The notes under the pieces are model-generated. The model made no database searches. It was not told where the DNA came from and saw only the letters and a list, made by a program, of their open reading frames with translations. From NCBI RefSeq assembly GCF_030519475.1, contig NZ_JAUMKD010000001.1, positions 62,001 to 126,000 of the forward strand: a stretch of 64,000 nucleotides of DNA, given 5' to 3'. This document shows, one piece after another, positions 26,512 through 37,744 of this stretch (position 1 is the first letter of the stretch; each line of letters starts with the position of its first letter). The DNA is from Micromonospora sp. C28SCA-DRY-2. GTDB taxonomy: Bacteria > Actinomycetota > Actinomycetes > Mycobacteriales > Micromonosporaceae. The translations under genes were made by a program, and so were the position numbers.

Positions 26512-27818
26512 CCGGCACGGAGACGGCGCGGGCAGAGCCGGCCGCGACGACCGGCAGCCGGGTCCGGTTCCACCCACTGCGTGGCCGGCCGTCCGACGAC
26601 GACCCCGACGCGGTGGTGGTGGGTCGGCCGGACGTCGGCGCGTTCGTGGAGTTGCCGGCGATCGGCGCCCGGGCGGTCGGACTGCTCGACTCCGGGCTGT
26701 CGATCGGCGCGGCCGAGCACCGGCTCGCCACCGAGCACGACGTCGATGTCGACGTCGTGGACCTGGTGGAGGCGCTGTGCGAGGCGGGCATGGTCGCCGA
26801 GATCGACGGCCGGCGGGTCGTCGACCCGCACCGCCGGCTCCGGCCGCACCTGCCGGGCCTGCGGGCCCGGCAGGTGGCCTGGCTGTTCAGCCCCGCGGCG
26901 AAGCTGGCCTACCTGGCGCTGGTCGCGGCGACCCTGGTCACCGTCGTACGCCGTCCCGAGCTGCTGCCCTCGTACCGGGACTTCTTCTGGACCGACTACG
27001 TCGGCCTCGCCGTGCTCGTGAACACCGCGCTCTTCTCCGTCACGGTGACGGTTCACGAACTGAGTCACCTGGTCGCGGCCCGCTCGCTGGGCGCACCGGC
27101 GCGGATCCGGTTCGCGACCCGGCTGCACCATCTGGTGCTGGAGACCGACGTGACGGCGATCTGGTCGGTGCCGCGCCGGCACCGGTACCGGGTCTACCTC
27201 AGCGGGCTGCTCTGGGACCTCGCGGTCGTCTGCGGCGCGCTGCTGGTGATCGCGTACGCCGAGCCGCACCCGCTGGTCGCCCGGCTGCTGGCGGCCGTCG
27301 TGCTGGTGATCGTCATGTCGATGGCGGTGCAACTGCACGTCTACATGCGCACCGACCTCTACTTCGTCCTGCTCGACCTGCTGCGGTGCCGCAACCTGTT
27401 CCACGACGGCCTCGCGTACGCCCGGCACCTGCTGCGCCGGTGCGGCCACGCGGCGCTGCCCGGCCGGGTGGCGGCGGCCGGGGCGGACCCGAGCGCCGAG
27501 CTGCCGCCGTACGAGCGCCGCGCGGTGCGGATCTACTCGGCGGCGGTCGTGCTCGGCAGCACTGTCGCGCTGGCCAGCTTCGCCGGCTTCGGGCTGCCGA
27601 TCCTGCTGCACGGGGCGGTCCAGGCCGGCTCGGCGGTGGTCGCCGGCGCGACCGGTGGCGGCCTGCTGCCGGCCGTCGACGGCGCCCTCGTCCTCGCCGT
27701 CGAGGGCACGTTGCAGGCGATCTTCCTCGGCACGCTCTACCGCCGGCACGCCCGGCGTCGCCGGCCACCGTCCCGCGCCGGTGACGTGTCGGGGGCCGAG
27801 GCCGTCCCGGCCGGCTGA
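26508..27818 (+). CDS. M50-like membrane metalloprotease with N-terminal PqqD-like domain
   Basis: 436 aa. The N-terminal 110 residues form a winged-helix-like domain (VELPAIGARAVGLLDSGLSIGAAEHRLATEHDV ... LVEALCEAGMV) resembling that of the E1-like partner. Six to eight membrane helices follow. The HELSH motif (H183, E184, H187) in TVTVHELSHLVAARSLG is an HExxH zinc site, and TDLYFVLLDLLRCRNL supplies the second M50-type segment. M50 enzymes cut peptides within the membrane and occur in some RiPP systems (for example YydH). It starts in a GTGA overlap with the E1-like gene, so the two are made together; a likely role is processing or export of the modified 35-aa peptide. Confidence 0.8.
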   Translation: MTGTETARAEPAATTGSRVRFHPLRGRPSDDDPDAVVVGRPDVGAFVELPAIGARAVGLLDSGLSIGAAEHRLATEHDVDVDVVDLVEALCEAGMVAEIDGRRVVDPHRRLRPHLPGLRARQVAWLFSPAAKLAYLALVAATLVTVVRRPELLPSYRDFFWTDYVGLAVLVNTALFSVTVTVHELSHLVAARSLGAPARIRFATRLHHLVLETDVTAIWSVPRRHRYRVYLSGLLWDLAVVCGALLVIAYAEPHPLVARLLAAVVLVIVMSMAVQLHVYMRTDLYFVLLDLLRCRNLFHDGLAYARHLLRRCGHAALPGRVAAAGADPSAELPPYERRAVRIYSAAVVLGSTVALASFAGFGLPILLHGAVQAGSAVVAGATGGGLLPAVDGALVLAVEGTLQAIFLGTLYRRHARRRRPPSRAGDVSGAEAVPAG

Positions 27819-27826
27819 CCGGTCGC

Positions 27827-27853
27827 CGGCCGGCCCGCCCGGCGGGCCGGCCG
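27827..27853 (+). terminator. Strong terminator after the peptide/E1/M50 operon
   Basis: CGGCCGGCCCGCC (27827-27839) pairs perfectly with GGCGGGCCGGCCG (27841-27853), beginning eight bases after the M50 stop. It marks the end of the three-gene unit and separates it from the SARP gene. Confidence 0.75.
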
Positions 27854-27973
27854 CCACCCCACCCGGACTCCTCACGTTGCCTATTTCCCGCCCTCGCCTA
27901 CTGTCGAGCCAGACGCGGCGACCCCGGTCCACGGCTGGTGGTCGCCCTGACCGGCGCTTCGGAGGGCGAACAG

Positions 27974-30900
27974 GTGCCAGCGGTGACGTTCCGGCTGCTC
28001 GGTCCGGTCGAGGTACGCGTCGACGACCGGCCGGTGCGCACGGGCGGCCCGCGCAGCCAGGCCATGCTGGCCGCGCTGCTGCTGGAGGCCAACCGGCTGG
28101 TACCGGTGCGCCGGCTGGTGGACGCCGCCTGGGGCGACCATCCCCCGGCGAGCGCCGAGGTGCAGGTCCGCAACCGGGTGGCCGCCGCGCGGCGGGCGAT
28201 GCGCGCGGCGGGACTACCCGCCGACGTCATCGGCACCCAGGGCTCCGGCTACCTGCTCACGGTCGCCGACGGTCAGCTCGACCTGGACGTCTTCGAGGCA
28301 CGGGTCCGCCAGAGCGACCGGCACGTCGACCAGGGCGCGCCGGAGGCGGCCGTGGCCAGCCTGCGGGAGGCGCTGGCGCTGTGGCACGGTCCGGCGCTGG
28401 ACGGCCTGCGGACGCGCGCGCTGACCGCCGCCGCCCAACGGCTCGACGAGCGCCGGATGACCGTGGTCGAGCGGTGCCTCGATCTCGAACTGGGCCTCGG
28501 CCGGTACGACGAGGTGATCGGCCGGCTGCTGGAACTCGTCGAGGCGTACCCGTGGCGCGAGCCGCTGGTCGGCCGGCTCATGCGGGCGCTGTACCTGACC
28601 AACCGGCCGGGCGAGGCGCTGGACCGCTTCGACCAGCTCCGCCGCCGCCTGGCCGAGGAACTCGGCGTCGACCCGGCGCCGGAGCTGACCCGGCTGCGCG
28701 ACCTGATCCTGCGCAACGATCCCAGCCTCCAGGCCGTGCCCGAACCGCCCAGGGAGCCCCGGGAGATCCGTGGTGGTTCCGGGTCGAGGCCGGCGGACCG
28801 GCCGGCCGCCGACGCCGGCCGCCCGGCCGGGACCGCGCCGGCGGAGCCACGTCCCGCGCCGGCCGCCGAGGTGCTGTGGTTCGGGTTGCTCGGCCCGCTG
28901 CGGGTGGAACGGGACGGCTCGGCGCTGCCGGCCCTCCCGCCCCGGTCCCGCGTCGTGCTCGCCTGCCTGCTGGTGCGGGCCGGCGAAGCCGTGGATCTCG
29001 ACACCCTGGCGGAGGAGATCTGGGGCATGGATCCGCCGCCGGCGGCCCACGCCGAGCTGCGCGAGTGCGTCGACGCCATCCGGCGCCACCTCGGCCCGAC
29101 CGGGCCGGACCTGCTGGTGCCCGCCCGGAGCGGCTACGCCGTGCACCTGGCGCCGGGACAGCTCGACGCCCAGACCTTCCGGCGGCTGACCGAGGCGGCC
29201 CGGGCCGCCCGCGCCACCAACGACCACCAGCAGGCGTTGACCCTGCTGGACCGGGCGTTCGCGCTGCGCCGCGGCGTGACGCTCGCCGACGTTCGCACCG
29301 GACCGCTGCTCAGCTGGTACACGGCGCAACTGGACGCGGAGTTCACCGCCGCGGTGGAGGAGCAGGCCGCCCTGCTGTTGCGACTGGATCGGGCCGGCGA
29401 CGCGGTGCCGCTCCTGCGCCGGCACGTCGCCGCCAATCCGACCCGGGAACGGGCGCACGCCCTGCTGATGAACGGGCTCAGCCAGGCCGGTGACCCGGCG
29501 GGCGCGCTGGCGGCGTACGAACGGGCCCGGCTGGCCCTGCGCGAGCAGCTCGGCATCGAACCGGGGCCGGATCTGCGGCAGGCCCACCGGGCGGTGCTGA
29601 CCCAGGACCGCACCCTCTGGGCGCCCGGCGCCCCGGTCACCGGTCCGGCGCCGGCGGCGGAACCGGCCGGGGTCCGACCGCGGCAGTTGCCGCCGGCGCC
29701 CGCCGTCCTGGTCGGCCGGGTCCGGGAGCGTACCGCCCTGCGGCTGGCCGCCGGGGCGTCCCGCGCCCGGGCGCGCCCCGCCGTGCTCGCCCTCAACGGC
29801 CCCGCCGGCTCCGGGAAGTCGACCCTGGCGGTGTGGCTGGCGCACACGTTCGCCGACCGGTTCCCGGACGGCCATCTCTACCTGGACCTGCAGGGTTCCA
29901 CCCCGGCGCTCACCCCGCTGACTCCGCTCGCGGCGCTGACCCGCCTGCTGACCGGCCTGGGCCTTCCCGCCTCCGCGATCGCCGGGGACCAGGCGGAGGC
30001 GGTCGCCCAGTTCCGGTCCCTGTCGGCCAGCCGCAAGGTGCTGATCCTGCTCGACAACGCCATCGACGCGAACCAGGTCGCGCCGCTGCTGCCCGCGTCG
30101 GCGGACTGCCTGGTGCTGGTGACCAGCCGGATGATGCTCAACTCGCTGGACGGCGCCACGCACGTGCCGGTCGGCCCGCTGTCACCCGCCGAGTCCGTAC
30201 GGATGCTCGCCGAGCTGATCGGCGCGGAACGGGTGGCGGCGGAGCCGGAGCAGGCCGCCCGGCTCGGCCGGTTGTGCGAGCACCTGCCGTTGCCGCTGCG
30301 GGTGGTCGGTGCCCGGTTGGCCGCTCACCCGACGCTGCCGCTGCGCCGGCTGGCGGACCGGCTGACCGACGACCGCAACCGGTTGGACCTGCTGGAGCTT
30401 CCGCAGTTCAGCGTCCGGGCCTGCCTGCGGTCGGGATACCAGCAGTTGCAGGAATCCGGGAACCCGGTGGACCAGCAGGCGGCTCAGGCGTTCCGGCTGC
30501 TGGCCGAGCTGGCCGTGCAGCCGTTCGACGCCGCCGCGGTCTCCGCGCTGTTGGACGTACCGCCGGCCCGGGCCGAGGCCGTCGCCGAGCGCCTGGTCGA
30601 ACTGCAACTGCTGGAGCCGCTCGACTCCGACCGGTACCGGCTGCACGACCTGCTGCGCCTCACCGGTCAGGAACTCACCCGGGGCGACGGGTCCGGTCAG
30701 CAGACCCGCGCCGCCGCGGAGCGCGTCATCGCCTACTACGTGGCGACCGCCTGGGAGGCGGCCAACGCCGTCCGGCCCGGACCGCTGGACCGCGGTCCGG
30801 TCGAGTCGCCGCACGCCGTGACCTTTCCCGACCCGGCGGCCGCCAACCGCTGGCTGGAGCGCGAGCTCCCCACGCTGCTGGCGGTCGCCCGCCGTCATCC

Positions 30901-31861
30901 CGGCACGGCGGCCCTGGACCTGTTGCGGTCGATCAACCACTACCTGGCGCCCCGGTCCCGCTGGACGGAACTCGGCGAGCTGGCAGCGCTCGCCCGGGAC
31001 GCCGCCGGCGGCGATCCGTGGGGTGAGTCGCTCGCGCTGACCTCGCTGGGGCTGGCCCGGCACCGTCTCGGTGACCCGGAGGAGGCGCTGGCGCATCTCG
31101 GCACCGCACTGGCCATCCGGCAGCGGATCGGTGACCCGCTGCAGGCCACCACGTTGCAGCTCATCGGCCTGATCCGCTACGAGATCGACCAGCCCGCCGA
31201 AGCCGTCTCGTGTTTCGTCCAGGCGTACCGGCTGCACCGCAGGACGGGTAACGACTTCAACCTGGCGATCAGCCTGCACAACCTCGGCGAGGCGTACGAC
31301 GTCCTGGGCCGCCCGGCGGCCGCCGAACGTTTCTCCCGCCGGGCGCTGAAGGTCCGGCAGGCGCTGGGTGACCGGTTCCTGGCGATGACCCGCGTGTCGG
31401 TCGGCCGGGCCCTGGTGCGGCAGGGCCGGGCGGAGGAAGCCCGCTGGTGGCTGGACCGCGGCATCGCCGAGGCCCGCGAGGTGGGATACGGCGAGGCGGA
31501 GTGGCACGGCCTGATCGTCCGGTCCGAGGTGGCCGTGCGCCGCGGTGAAGCCGAGGCCGCCCTCGCCGACCTGCACCGCGCCGGTCACCTCGCCGAGGGC
31601 CTGGGCCGCCCCTTCCTGTACGGCATCGTGCTGCGGCAGTCCGCCCGGGTTCACCAGATGACCGGGGACGTCGGCCTCGCCGAGTCGAGCCGGTCCGCCG
31701 CGCGGGAGATCCTGGACAACTGCGTGACCGGCCGCGATCCCGGGATCGAGAACTTCCTGGCCGACAGCGACCCGGATCCCCGGGCGGCAGGTCCGGCCGA
31801 CCGCCGCCGCCCGGCCCGGATGACCGGGAACGGTCTCCAGGTCGGCGCCACCCGGCGCTGA
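27974..31861 (+). CDS. Giant SARP regulator with two tandem SARP modules, NB-ARC and TPRs
   Basis: 1295-aa transcription factor. First OmpR-like winged helix plus BTAD (about 1-245, starting TFRLLGPVEVRVDDRPV) is followed by a Pro/Ala-rich linker (about 250-298), then a second winged helix plus BTAD (V300 onward, WFGLLGPLRVERDGS, to about 545). An NB-ARC/STAND ATPase follows with Walker A LNGPAGSGKST (K615) and VLILLDNA as Walker B, then winged-helix and C-terminal TPR repeats (about 970-1270). SARPs activate antibiotic clusters; large SARPs normally carry one DNA-binding/BTAD module, so duplication is unusual. GTG at 27974 has GGAGGG seven bases upstream. Targets may be nearby genes but are not evident. 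Confidence 0.93.
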   Translation: MPAVTFRLLGPVEVRVDDRPVRTGGPRSQAMLAALLLEANRLVPVRRLVDAAWGDHPPASAEVQVRNRVAAARRAMRAAGLPADVIGTQGSGYLLTVADGQLDLDVFEARVRQSDRHVDQGAPEAAVASLREALALWHGPALDGLRTRALTAAAQRLDERRMTVVERCLDLELGLGRYDEVIGRLLELVEAYPWREPLVGRLMRALYLTNRPGEALDRFDQLRRRLAEELGVDPAPELTRLRDLILRNDPSLQAVPEPPREPREIRGGSGSRPADRPAADAGRPAGTAPAEPRPAPAAEVLWFGLLGPLRVERDGSALPALPPRSRVVLACLLVRAGEAVDLDTLAEEIWGMDPPPAAHAELRECVDAIRRHLGPTGPDLLVPARSGYAVHLAPGQLDAQTFRRLTEAARAARATNDHQQALTLLDRAFALRRGVTLADVRTGPLLSWYTAQLDAEFTAAVEEQAALLLRLDRAGDAVPLLRRHVAANPTRERAHALLMNGLSQAGDPAGALAAYERARLALREQLGIEPGPDLRQAHRAVLTQDRTLWAPGAPVTGPAPAAEPAGVRPRQLPPAPAVLVGRVRERTALRLAAGASRARARPAVLALNGPAGSGKSTLAVWLAHTFADRFPDGHLYLDLQGSTPALTPLTPLAALTRLLTGLGLPASAIAGDQAEAVAQFRSLSASRKVLILLDNAIDANQVAPLLPASADCLVLVTSRMMLNSLDGATHVPVGPLSPAESVRMLAELIGAERVAAEPEQAARLGRLCEHLPLPLRVVGARLAAHPTLPLRRLADRLTDDRNRLDLLELPQFSVRACLRSGYQQLQESGNPVDQQAAQAFRLLAELAVQPFDAAAVSALLDVPPARAEAVAERLVELQLLEPLDSDRYRLHDLLRLTGQELTRGDGSGQQTRAAAERVIAYYVATAWEAANAVRPGPLDRGPVESPHAVTFPDPAAANRWLERELPTLLAVARRHPGTAALDLLRSINHYLAPRSRWTELGELAALARDAAGGDPWGESLALTSLGLARHRLGDPEEALAHLGTALAIRQRIGDPLQATTLQLIGLIRYEIDQPAEAVSCFVQAYRLHRRTGNDFNLAISLHNLGEAYDVLGRPAAAERFSRRALKVRQALGDRFLAMTRVSVGRALVRQGRAEEARWWLDRGIAEAREVGYGEAEWHGLIVRSEVAVRRGEAEAALADLHRAGHLAEGLGRPFLYGIVLRQSARVHQMTGDVGLAESSRSAAREILDNCVTGRDPGIENFLADSDPDPRAAGPADRRRPARMTGNGLQVGATRR

Positions 31862-31917
31862 CCCGGCGCCACCCGGCGCTGACCCGGCGCCACCCGGCGC
31901 TGACCCGGCGGTGACCC
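31844..31917 (+). repeat. 21-bp tandem repeat across the SARP stop codon
   Basis: Three perfect 21-base units (31844-31864, 31865-31885, 31886-31906; each GGCGCCACCCGGCGCTGACC plus one C) followed by a degenerate half unit to 31917. The first unit contains the SARP stop TGA, and every unit repeats an in-frame TGA. Looks like slippage expansion of the gene end; the units also contain GGCGCC/GGCGC dyads and may act as a terminator. Confidence 0.9.
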
Positions 31918-31919
31918 GG

Positions 31920-33296
31920 TCAGCGGGCGCGCAGGTTGGCGCGCAGGGCGCCCAGGACCACGCCGGGGGTGGCGAGCGATCGCGGGTGCGCGCGCATGGA
32001 GACCACCTCGTTGAAGCGCCGCGCGGTCGGCACGTGCGTGACGGTCGCCGCGACGATCTGCCGGCTGACCCAGCTGGAGAGCCGGTAGCCGCGCGGGTAG
32101 GGCCCGTCGACGTGCGGCAGTGCCAGGTCCGCGGAGGTCGACATCGACCAGGCGGCGTCGACCACGACCTTCTGCAGGGCGAGGAACCGGCGCGCGGGCA
32201 CCCGCAGGTCCGGCCGGGATCGCAGGTACGTCGACAGGCAGGCGGCGTGCAGCGCCGCCGCCGTCATGCCCTGCCCGTACACCGGGTTGAACGACGCCAC
32301 CGCGTCGCCGACGCTGACCAGCCCGGCCGGGAACCGCTCCAACGCGGCGAACTCCCGCCGCCGGCTGTCGGCATGGCGGTAGGTCTGCACGTCGCCGAGC
32401 AGCTCGCTGTCGGCGACCTCGCCGAACTCCGGCGGGAACTGCTCGCGCAGCCGGCGGACGAAGTCCTCGGCGGTACACCCCGGCCGGTGGTCCCCGTAAC
32501 CGGCCATCATGGCCATCCACCGGCCGTCCTCGATGGCGAAGAACGCGGCCCCGGCCACGTCGGACGACATCCTCGGGGTGTGCAGCGCCATGACGACAGT
32601 CAGGGCCGGGTTGGCCTCCCGGCGGCGGAACAGGGCCGTCGCGTAGTTGAGGTGCACCGGCATCCGCCGGGTGACCGGCCGGTCCCAACCGGCCCGCTCC
32701 AGCCAGTCGGACAGCCGGCTCGACCGCCCCATGGCGTCCACCACGAGATCTCCGCTCTCCACGCCGGACATCCCGCCGACGTCGAAGCGCACCCCGGTGG
32801 TGACGGCCCCGTCGATCACCAGACCGGTGGCCCGGGCGGTGACCGTCTTGACGTTGGGCAGGCGTAGCACCTGCTGGCGGATCAGCCCCTCCAGCAGTGG
32901 CCGGCTGCCCGCCAGGCTGTCGGCGTCGTCGGGGACGACCACCTTCCGTCGACCGTCGAGATAGCTCCGCCGGGCCGCCGGCGGGGCCTCGACCGCCCCC
33001 TGGGCCAGGGCCTGCTCGCGGAAGCCCGGGAACAGCTGCTCGAGCTGGAGGAAGCCGCCGGGCAGCAGCGCGTGCAGCTGCGTGCCCTGCGGCACGCCGG
33101 GCCGCCCGCCGGGCACGTGCAGGTCGTCCCGGTCGAGGACGACGACGCTCTCCGCGTGGTCGGACAGCACCCGCGCGGCCAGCAACCCCGCGACGCTGCC
33201 GCCGACCACCACCGCCTTGCCCAGCACCGGCCACGACCGCTGCGGGGGTCGCACCTGGTTCAGCGCCGCGAAGACCCGGGCCGGCGAGAGGGACAT
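31920..33296 (-). CDS. FAD-dependent monooxygenase-like oxidoreductase
   Basis: 458 aa of the PHBH/geranylgeranyl-reductase-like flavoprotein fold. AVVVGGSVAGLLAARVLSDHAESVVVLDRD gives the dinucleotide-binding GxGxxG-type motif (GGSVAG) and terminal Asp; DLVVDAMGRSSRL and GLVSVGDAVASFNPVYGQGMTAAALHA are the second and third FAD motifs. No signal peptide. ATG at 33296 has GGAG six bases upstream. It converges on the large SARP gene, so could be a tailoring or catabolic enzyme; substrate not deducible. Confidence 0.83.
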   Translation of the reverse strand: MSLSPARVFAALNQVRPPQRSWPVLGKAVVVGGSVAGLLAARVLSDHAESVVVLDRDDLHVPGGRPGVPQGTQLHALLPGGFLQLEQLFPGFREQALAQGAVEAPPAARRSYLDGRRKVVVPDDADSLAGSRPLLEGLIRQQVLRLPNVKTVTARATGLVIDGAVTTGVRFDVGGMSGVESGDLVVDAMGRSSRLSDWLERAGWDRPVTRRMPVHLNYATALFRRREANPALTVVMALHTPRMSSDVAGAAFFAIEDGRWMAMMAGYGDHRPGCTAEDFVRRLREQFPPEFGEVADSELLGDVQTYRHADSRRREFAALERFPAGLVSVGDAVASFNPVYGQGMTAAALHAACLSTYLRSRPDLRVPARRFLALQKVVVDAAWSMSTSADLALPHVDGPYPRGYRLSSWVSRQIVAATVTHVPTARRFNEVVSMRAHPRSLATPGVVLGALRANLRAR

Positions 33297-33529
33297 GGTG
33301 CTCTCCAAGGAGGTACGAGGAGTGGTCGCTGCTCACCTGCCTGGCGGCCGGCGATCGTGCGTGGGCGGACCGGCGGGCGAGCCGGTCGACGTGACGCCCG
33401 TCGATCCTCGCACAGGCACGGGGCACCGCCCGGACGGGTATGCGACAAATCAGGCGTCCCGCAACCACCCCCGGTCGCCCCGCCGTCCCGTGGCACCGCT
33501 GCCGGGCGGCCGACCACCCGACCGACGAC

Positions 33530-33567
33530 GAGCGGGCCGGCCGGCGGGTACGCCGGCCGGCCCGCTC
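33530..33567 (-). terminator. Terminator after katG
   Basis: A perfect 17-base stem (33530-33546 with 33551-33567) and a GGTA tetraloop, just beyond the katG stop. Confidence 0.85.
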
Positions 33568-33575
33568 CGTCGGGA

Positions 33576-35855
<2,280 letters not shown>

Positions 35856-36287
35856 TCAGGAGTTGCCAGCGGTGGAGCAGTCGGGGCAGCGGCCCCGGTA
35901 GACGACCTCGGCCTCGTCGATGGCGAAGCCGTGGTCGTCGGACGCGGTCAGGCAGGGCGCCGCGCCGACGGCGCAGTCGACGTCGGCGATCAGGCCGCAG
36001 GACCGGCACACGACGTGGTGGTGGTTGTCACCGGTACGCGCCTCGTAGCGGGCCACGGAGCCGGGCGGCTCGATGCGCCGCAGCAGACCCGCCGCGGTCA
36101 GCGCGCGCAGCACGTCGTACACCGCCTGGCGGGAGACCTCGGGGAGGTCCCGGCGCACGGCACCGATGATCGAGTCCGTGTCGGCGTGCGGATGCGCGTG
36201 CACCGCGTTCAGCACTGCCACCCGGGGGCGGGTCACGCGCAACGCGGCCCCACGCAGCATCTGCTGGAGGTCCAGAGCCGTGGTCAC
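35856..36287 (-). CDS. furA: FurA, Fur-family redox/iron repressor
   Basis: 143 aa. The N-terminal winged helix (LRVTRPRVAVLNAVHAHPHADTDSIIGAVRRDLPEVSRQAVYDVLRALTAAGLL) and metal-binding NHHHVVCRSCGLIADVDCAVG region with CxxC, plus a second C-terminal CPDC, are standard for actinobacterial FurA. It represses its own operon with katG until oxidised. GTG at 36287 lacks a ribosome site and lies at the predicted transcription start, so the mRNA is probably leaderless, as reported for mycobacterial furA. Confidence 0.94.
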   Translation of the reverse strand: MTTALDLQQMLRGAALRVTRPRVAVLNAVHAHPHADTDSIIGAVRRDLPEVSRQAVYDVLRALTAAGLLRRIEPPGSVARYEARTGDNHHHVVCRSCGLIADVDCAVGAAPCLTASDDHGFAIDEAEVVYRGRCPDCSTAGNS

Positions 36288-36293
36288 GCCGGA

Positions 36294-36322
36294 AGTGTGG
36301 CCGGTTTTCTGGAATGAGTCAA
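36294..36322 (-). promoter_or_regulatory. furA-katG promoter (leaderless)
   Basis: TTGACT (36317-36322), a 17-base A-rich spacer and CACACT (36294-36299) lie six bases before the furA GTG. The spacer is the only A/T-rich stretch nearby and is a likely FurA-binding area, although no clear palindrome is seen. Confidence 0.6.
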
Positions 36323-36556
36323 GAAAGAATGTCGGACGCCACCCGGGACCCCGCCGGGGCCGCCCGCCGCGCGAGGTCAGCGGGCTGTGGCGGCGGGGCG
36401 TCCGTCCGCCGCCGAAAGTCGCTTGCCGCCGTACGGCCGGCTCCGGCAGGGTGACAGCCATGACGTTCTGACGGACCCACCCCGCCCGAGGCCGCCCGGC
36501 GCCGACCGGTGCCGCCTCCGTCCGTCCATCCCTCTCCCGTCGGGAAGTGAGCGTCC

Positions 36557-37744
36557 TTGTCCCAGCACCCCGTGCGGCAGGAGCCCCTGCCGCCGCCCGG
36601 CCCTGCCACCGTCACCGTCTTCGCCTCCCCCACGAGCTGGATCGAGTCCGCCGCGGTCGCCCAGTGCCACCAGGTGGCCGCCCTCGCCGGCATGATCCAC
36701 GTCGCCGGCATGCCGGACCTGCACCCCGGCAAGGGCGCCCCGATCGGCGCCGCGATGACCTCGACGGTGCTGTATCCGTTCCTGGTGGGCTCCGACATCG
36801 GCTGCGGCATCGCCGTCTTCCCGATCGCGCTCAAGCGCGCCGTGCCCGAGCGGCTGGCCGCCCGGTTTCCCGACCTCGACCGGGCGCTCGACCCGGACCG
36901 GGACGCCGACGACCCGGCCTGGGCGGTCGTGCCGGGCGACCTGCCCGCCGGTCACGTCGAGGGGCTCGGGACGGTCGGCCGGGGTAACCACTTCGTCGAA
37001 CTGGCCCGGATCGGCACCGTCTTCGAACCGGGCCACGCGAGCCGGCTCGGGCTCGACGCCGGCGACCTCGTGCTCGTCGTGCACAGCGGTTCCCGGGGGC
37101 TCGGCGAGCGCATCCTGCGGGCGCACACCGAGGTCCACGGCGCCGGCCCCGCCCCGGACCCCGCCACCTACCTGGCGGCGCACGACGACGCCGTACGGTG
37201 GGGCTCGCTCAACCGGCGGCTGCTGGCCGCCCGGGTGGCCCACGCCCTCGGCGCGGAGCCCACCGAGCCGGTCCTCGACCAGTGCCACAACCTGGTCGAG
37301 GTCCACGACGGGGTCTACCTGCACCGCAAGGGCGCGGCGCCGGGCGACGGGCGGGACGTGCTCGTCGCCGGCACCCGCGGCACCCCCTCCTACCTGGTGT
37401 TCACCCACGCCGGGCCGGAGGCGAACCACTCGGTGGCGCACGGCGCGGGGCGGAAGATGTCGCGCGCCGACGCCCTGCGCCGGGGCCGGGCCAAGCACAC
37501 CGTCGAGGAGTTGCGCCGCACCCCGGTGGGGTCGCTGGTGGTCTGCGGTGACCGCCAACTGCTCTTCGAGGAGGCGCCCACCGCCTACAAGCGGATCGAG
37601 CGGGTGATCGGCGACCTCGCCGACCACGGCCTGGCCACGCCCGTGGCCACCACGGTTCCGCTGGTCACCTACAAGACCGCCGACGTCGGATCGGCAGCCC
37701 GGCCGAACCGCCGGGACGACCGTCGGCGGCGGGGCCGGCCGTGA
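36557..37744 (+). CDS. RtcB-family RNA ligase (RtcB2-type)
   Basis: 395 aa. RtcB ligases join 2',3'-cyclic-phosphate or 3'-phosphate RNA to 5'-OH using GTP and Mn2+. Visible Mn/guanylate residues: DLHPGKGAPIGA, VGSDIGCGIAVF (the active Cys-Gly), GTVGRGNHFVEL, VHSGSRGLGERI, QCHNLVEVHDGVYLHRKGAAP and AGTRGTPSYLV. TTG at 36557 is chosen; ribosome site GGGAAGTGAG is moderate. Its stop overlaps the prfH GTG by four bases. In the known RtcB2-PrfH pairs, the ligase repairs 16S rRNA cut at the decoding centre while PrfH releases the stalled peptide. Confidence 0.92.
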   Translation: MSQHPVRQEPLPPPGPATVTVFASPTSWIESAAVAQCHQVAALAGMIHVAGMPDLHPGKGAPIGAAMTSTVLYPFLVGSDIGCGIAVFPIALKRAVPERLAARFPDLDRALDPDRDADDPAWAVVPGDLPAGHVEGLGTVGRGNHFVELARIGTVFEPGHASRLGLDAGDLVLVVHSGSRGLGERILRAHTEVHGAGPAPDPATYLAAHDDAVRWGSLNRRLLAARVAHALGAEPTEPVLDQCHNLVEVHDGVYLHRKGAAPGDGRDVLVAGTRGTPSYLVFTHAGPEANHSVAHGAGRKMSRADALRRGRAKHTVEELRRTPVGSLVVCGDRQLLFEEAPTAYKRIERVIGDLADHGLATPVATTVPLVTYKTADVGSAARPNRRDDRRRRGRP

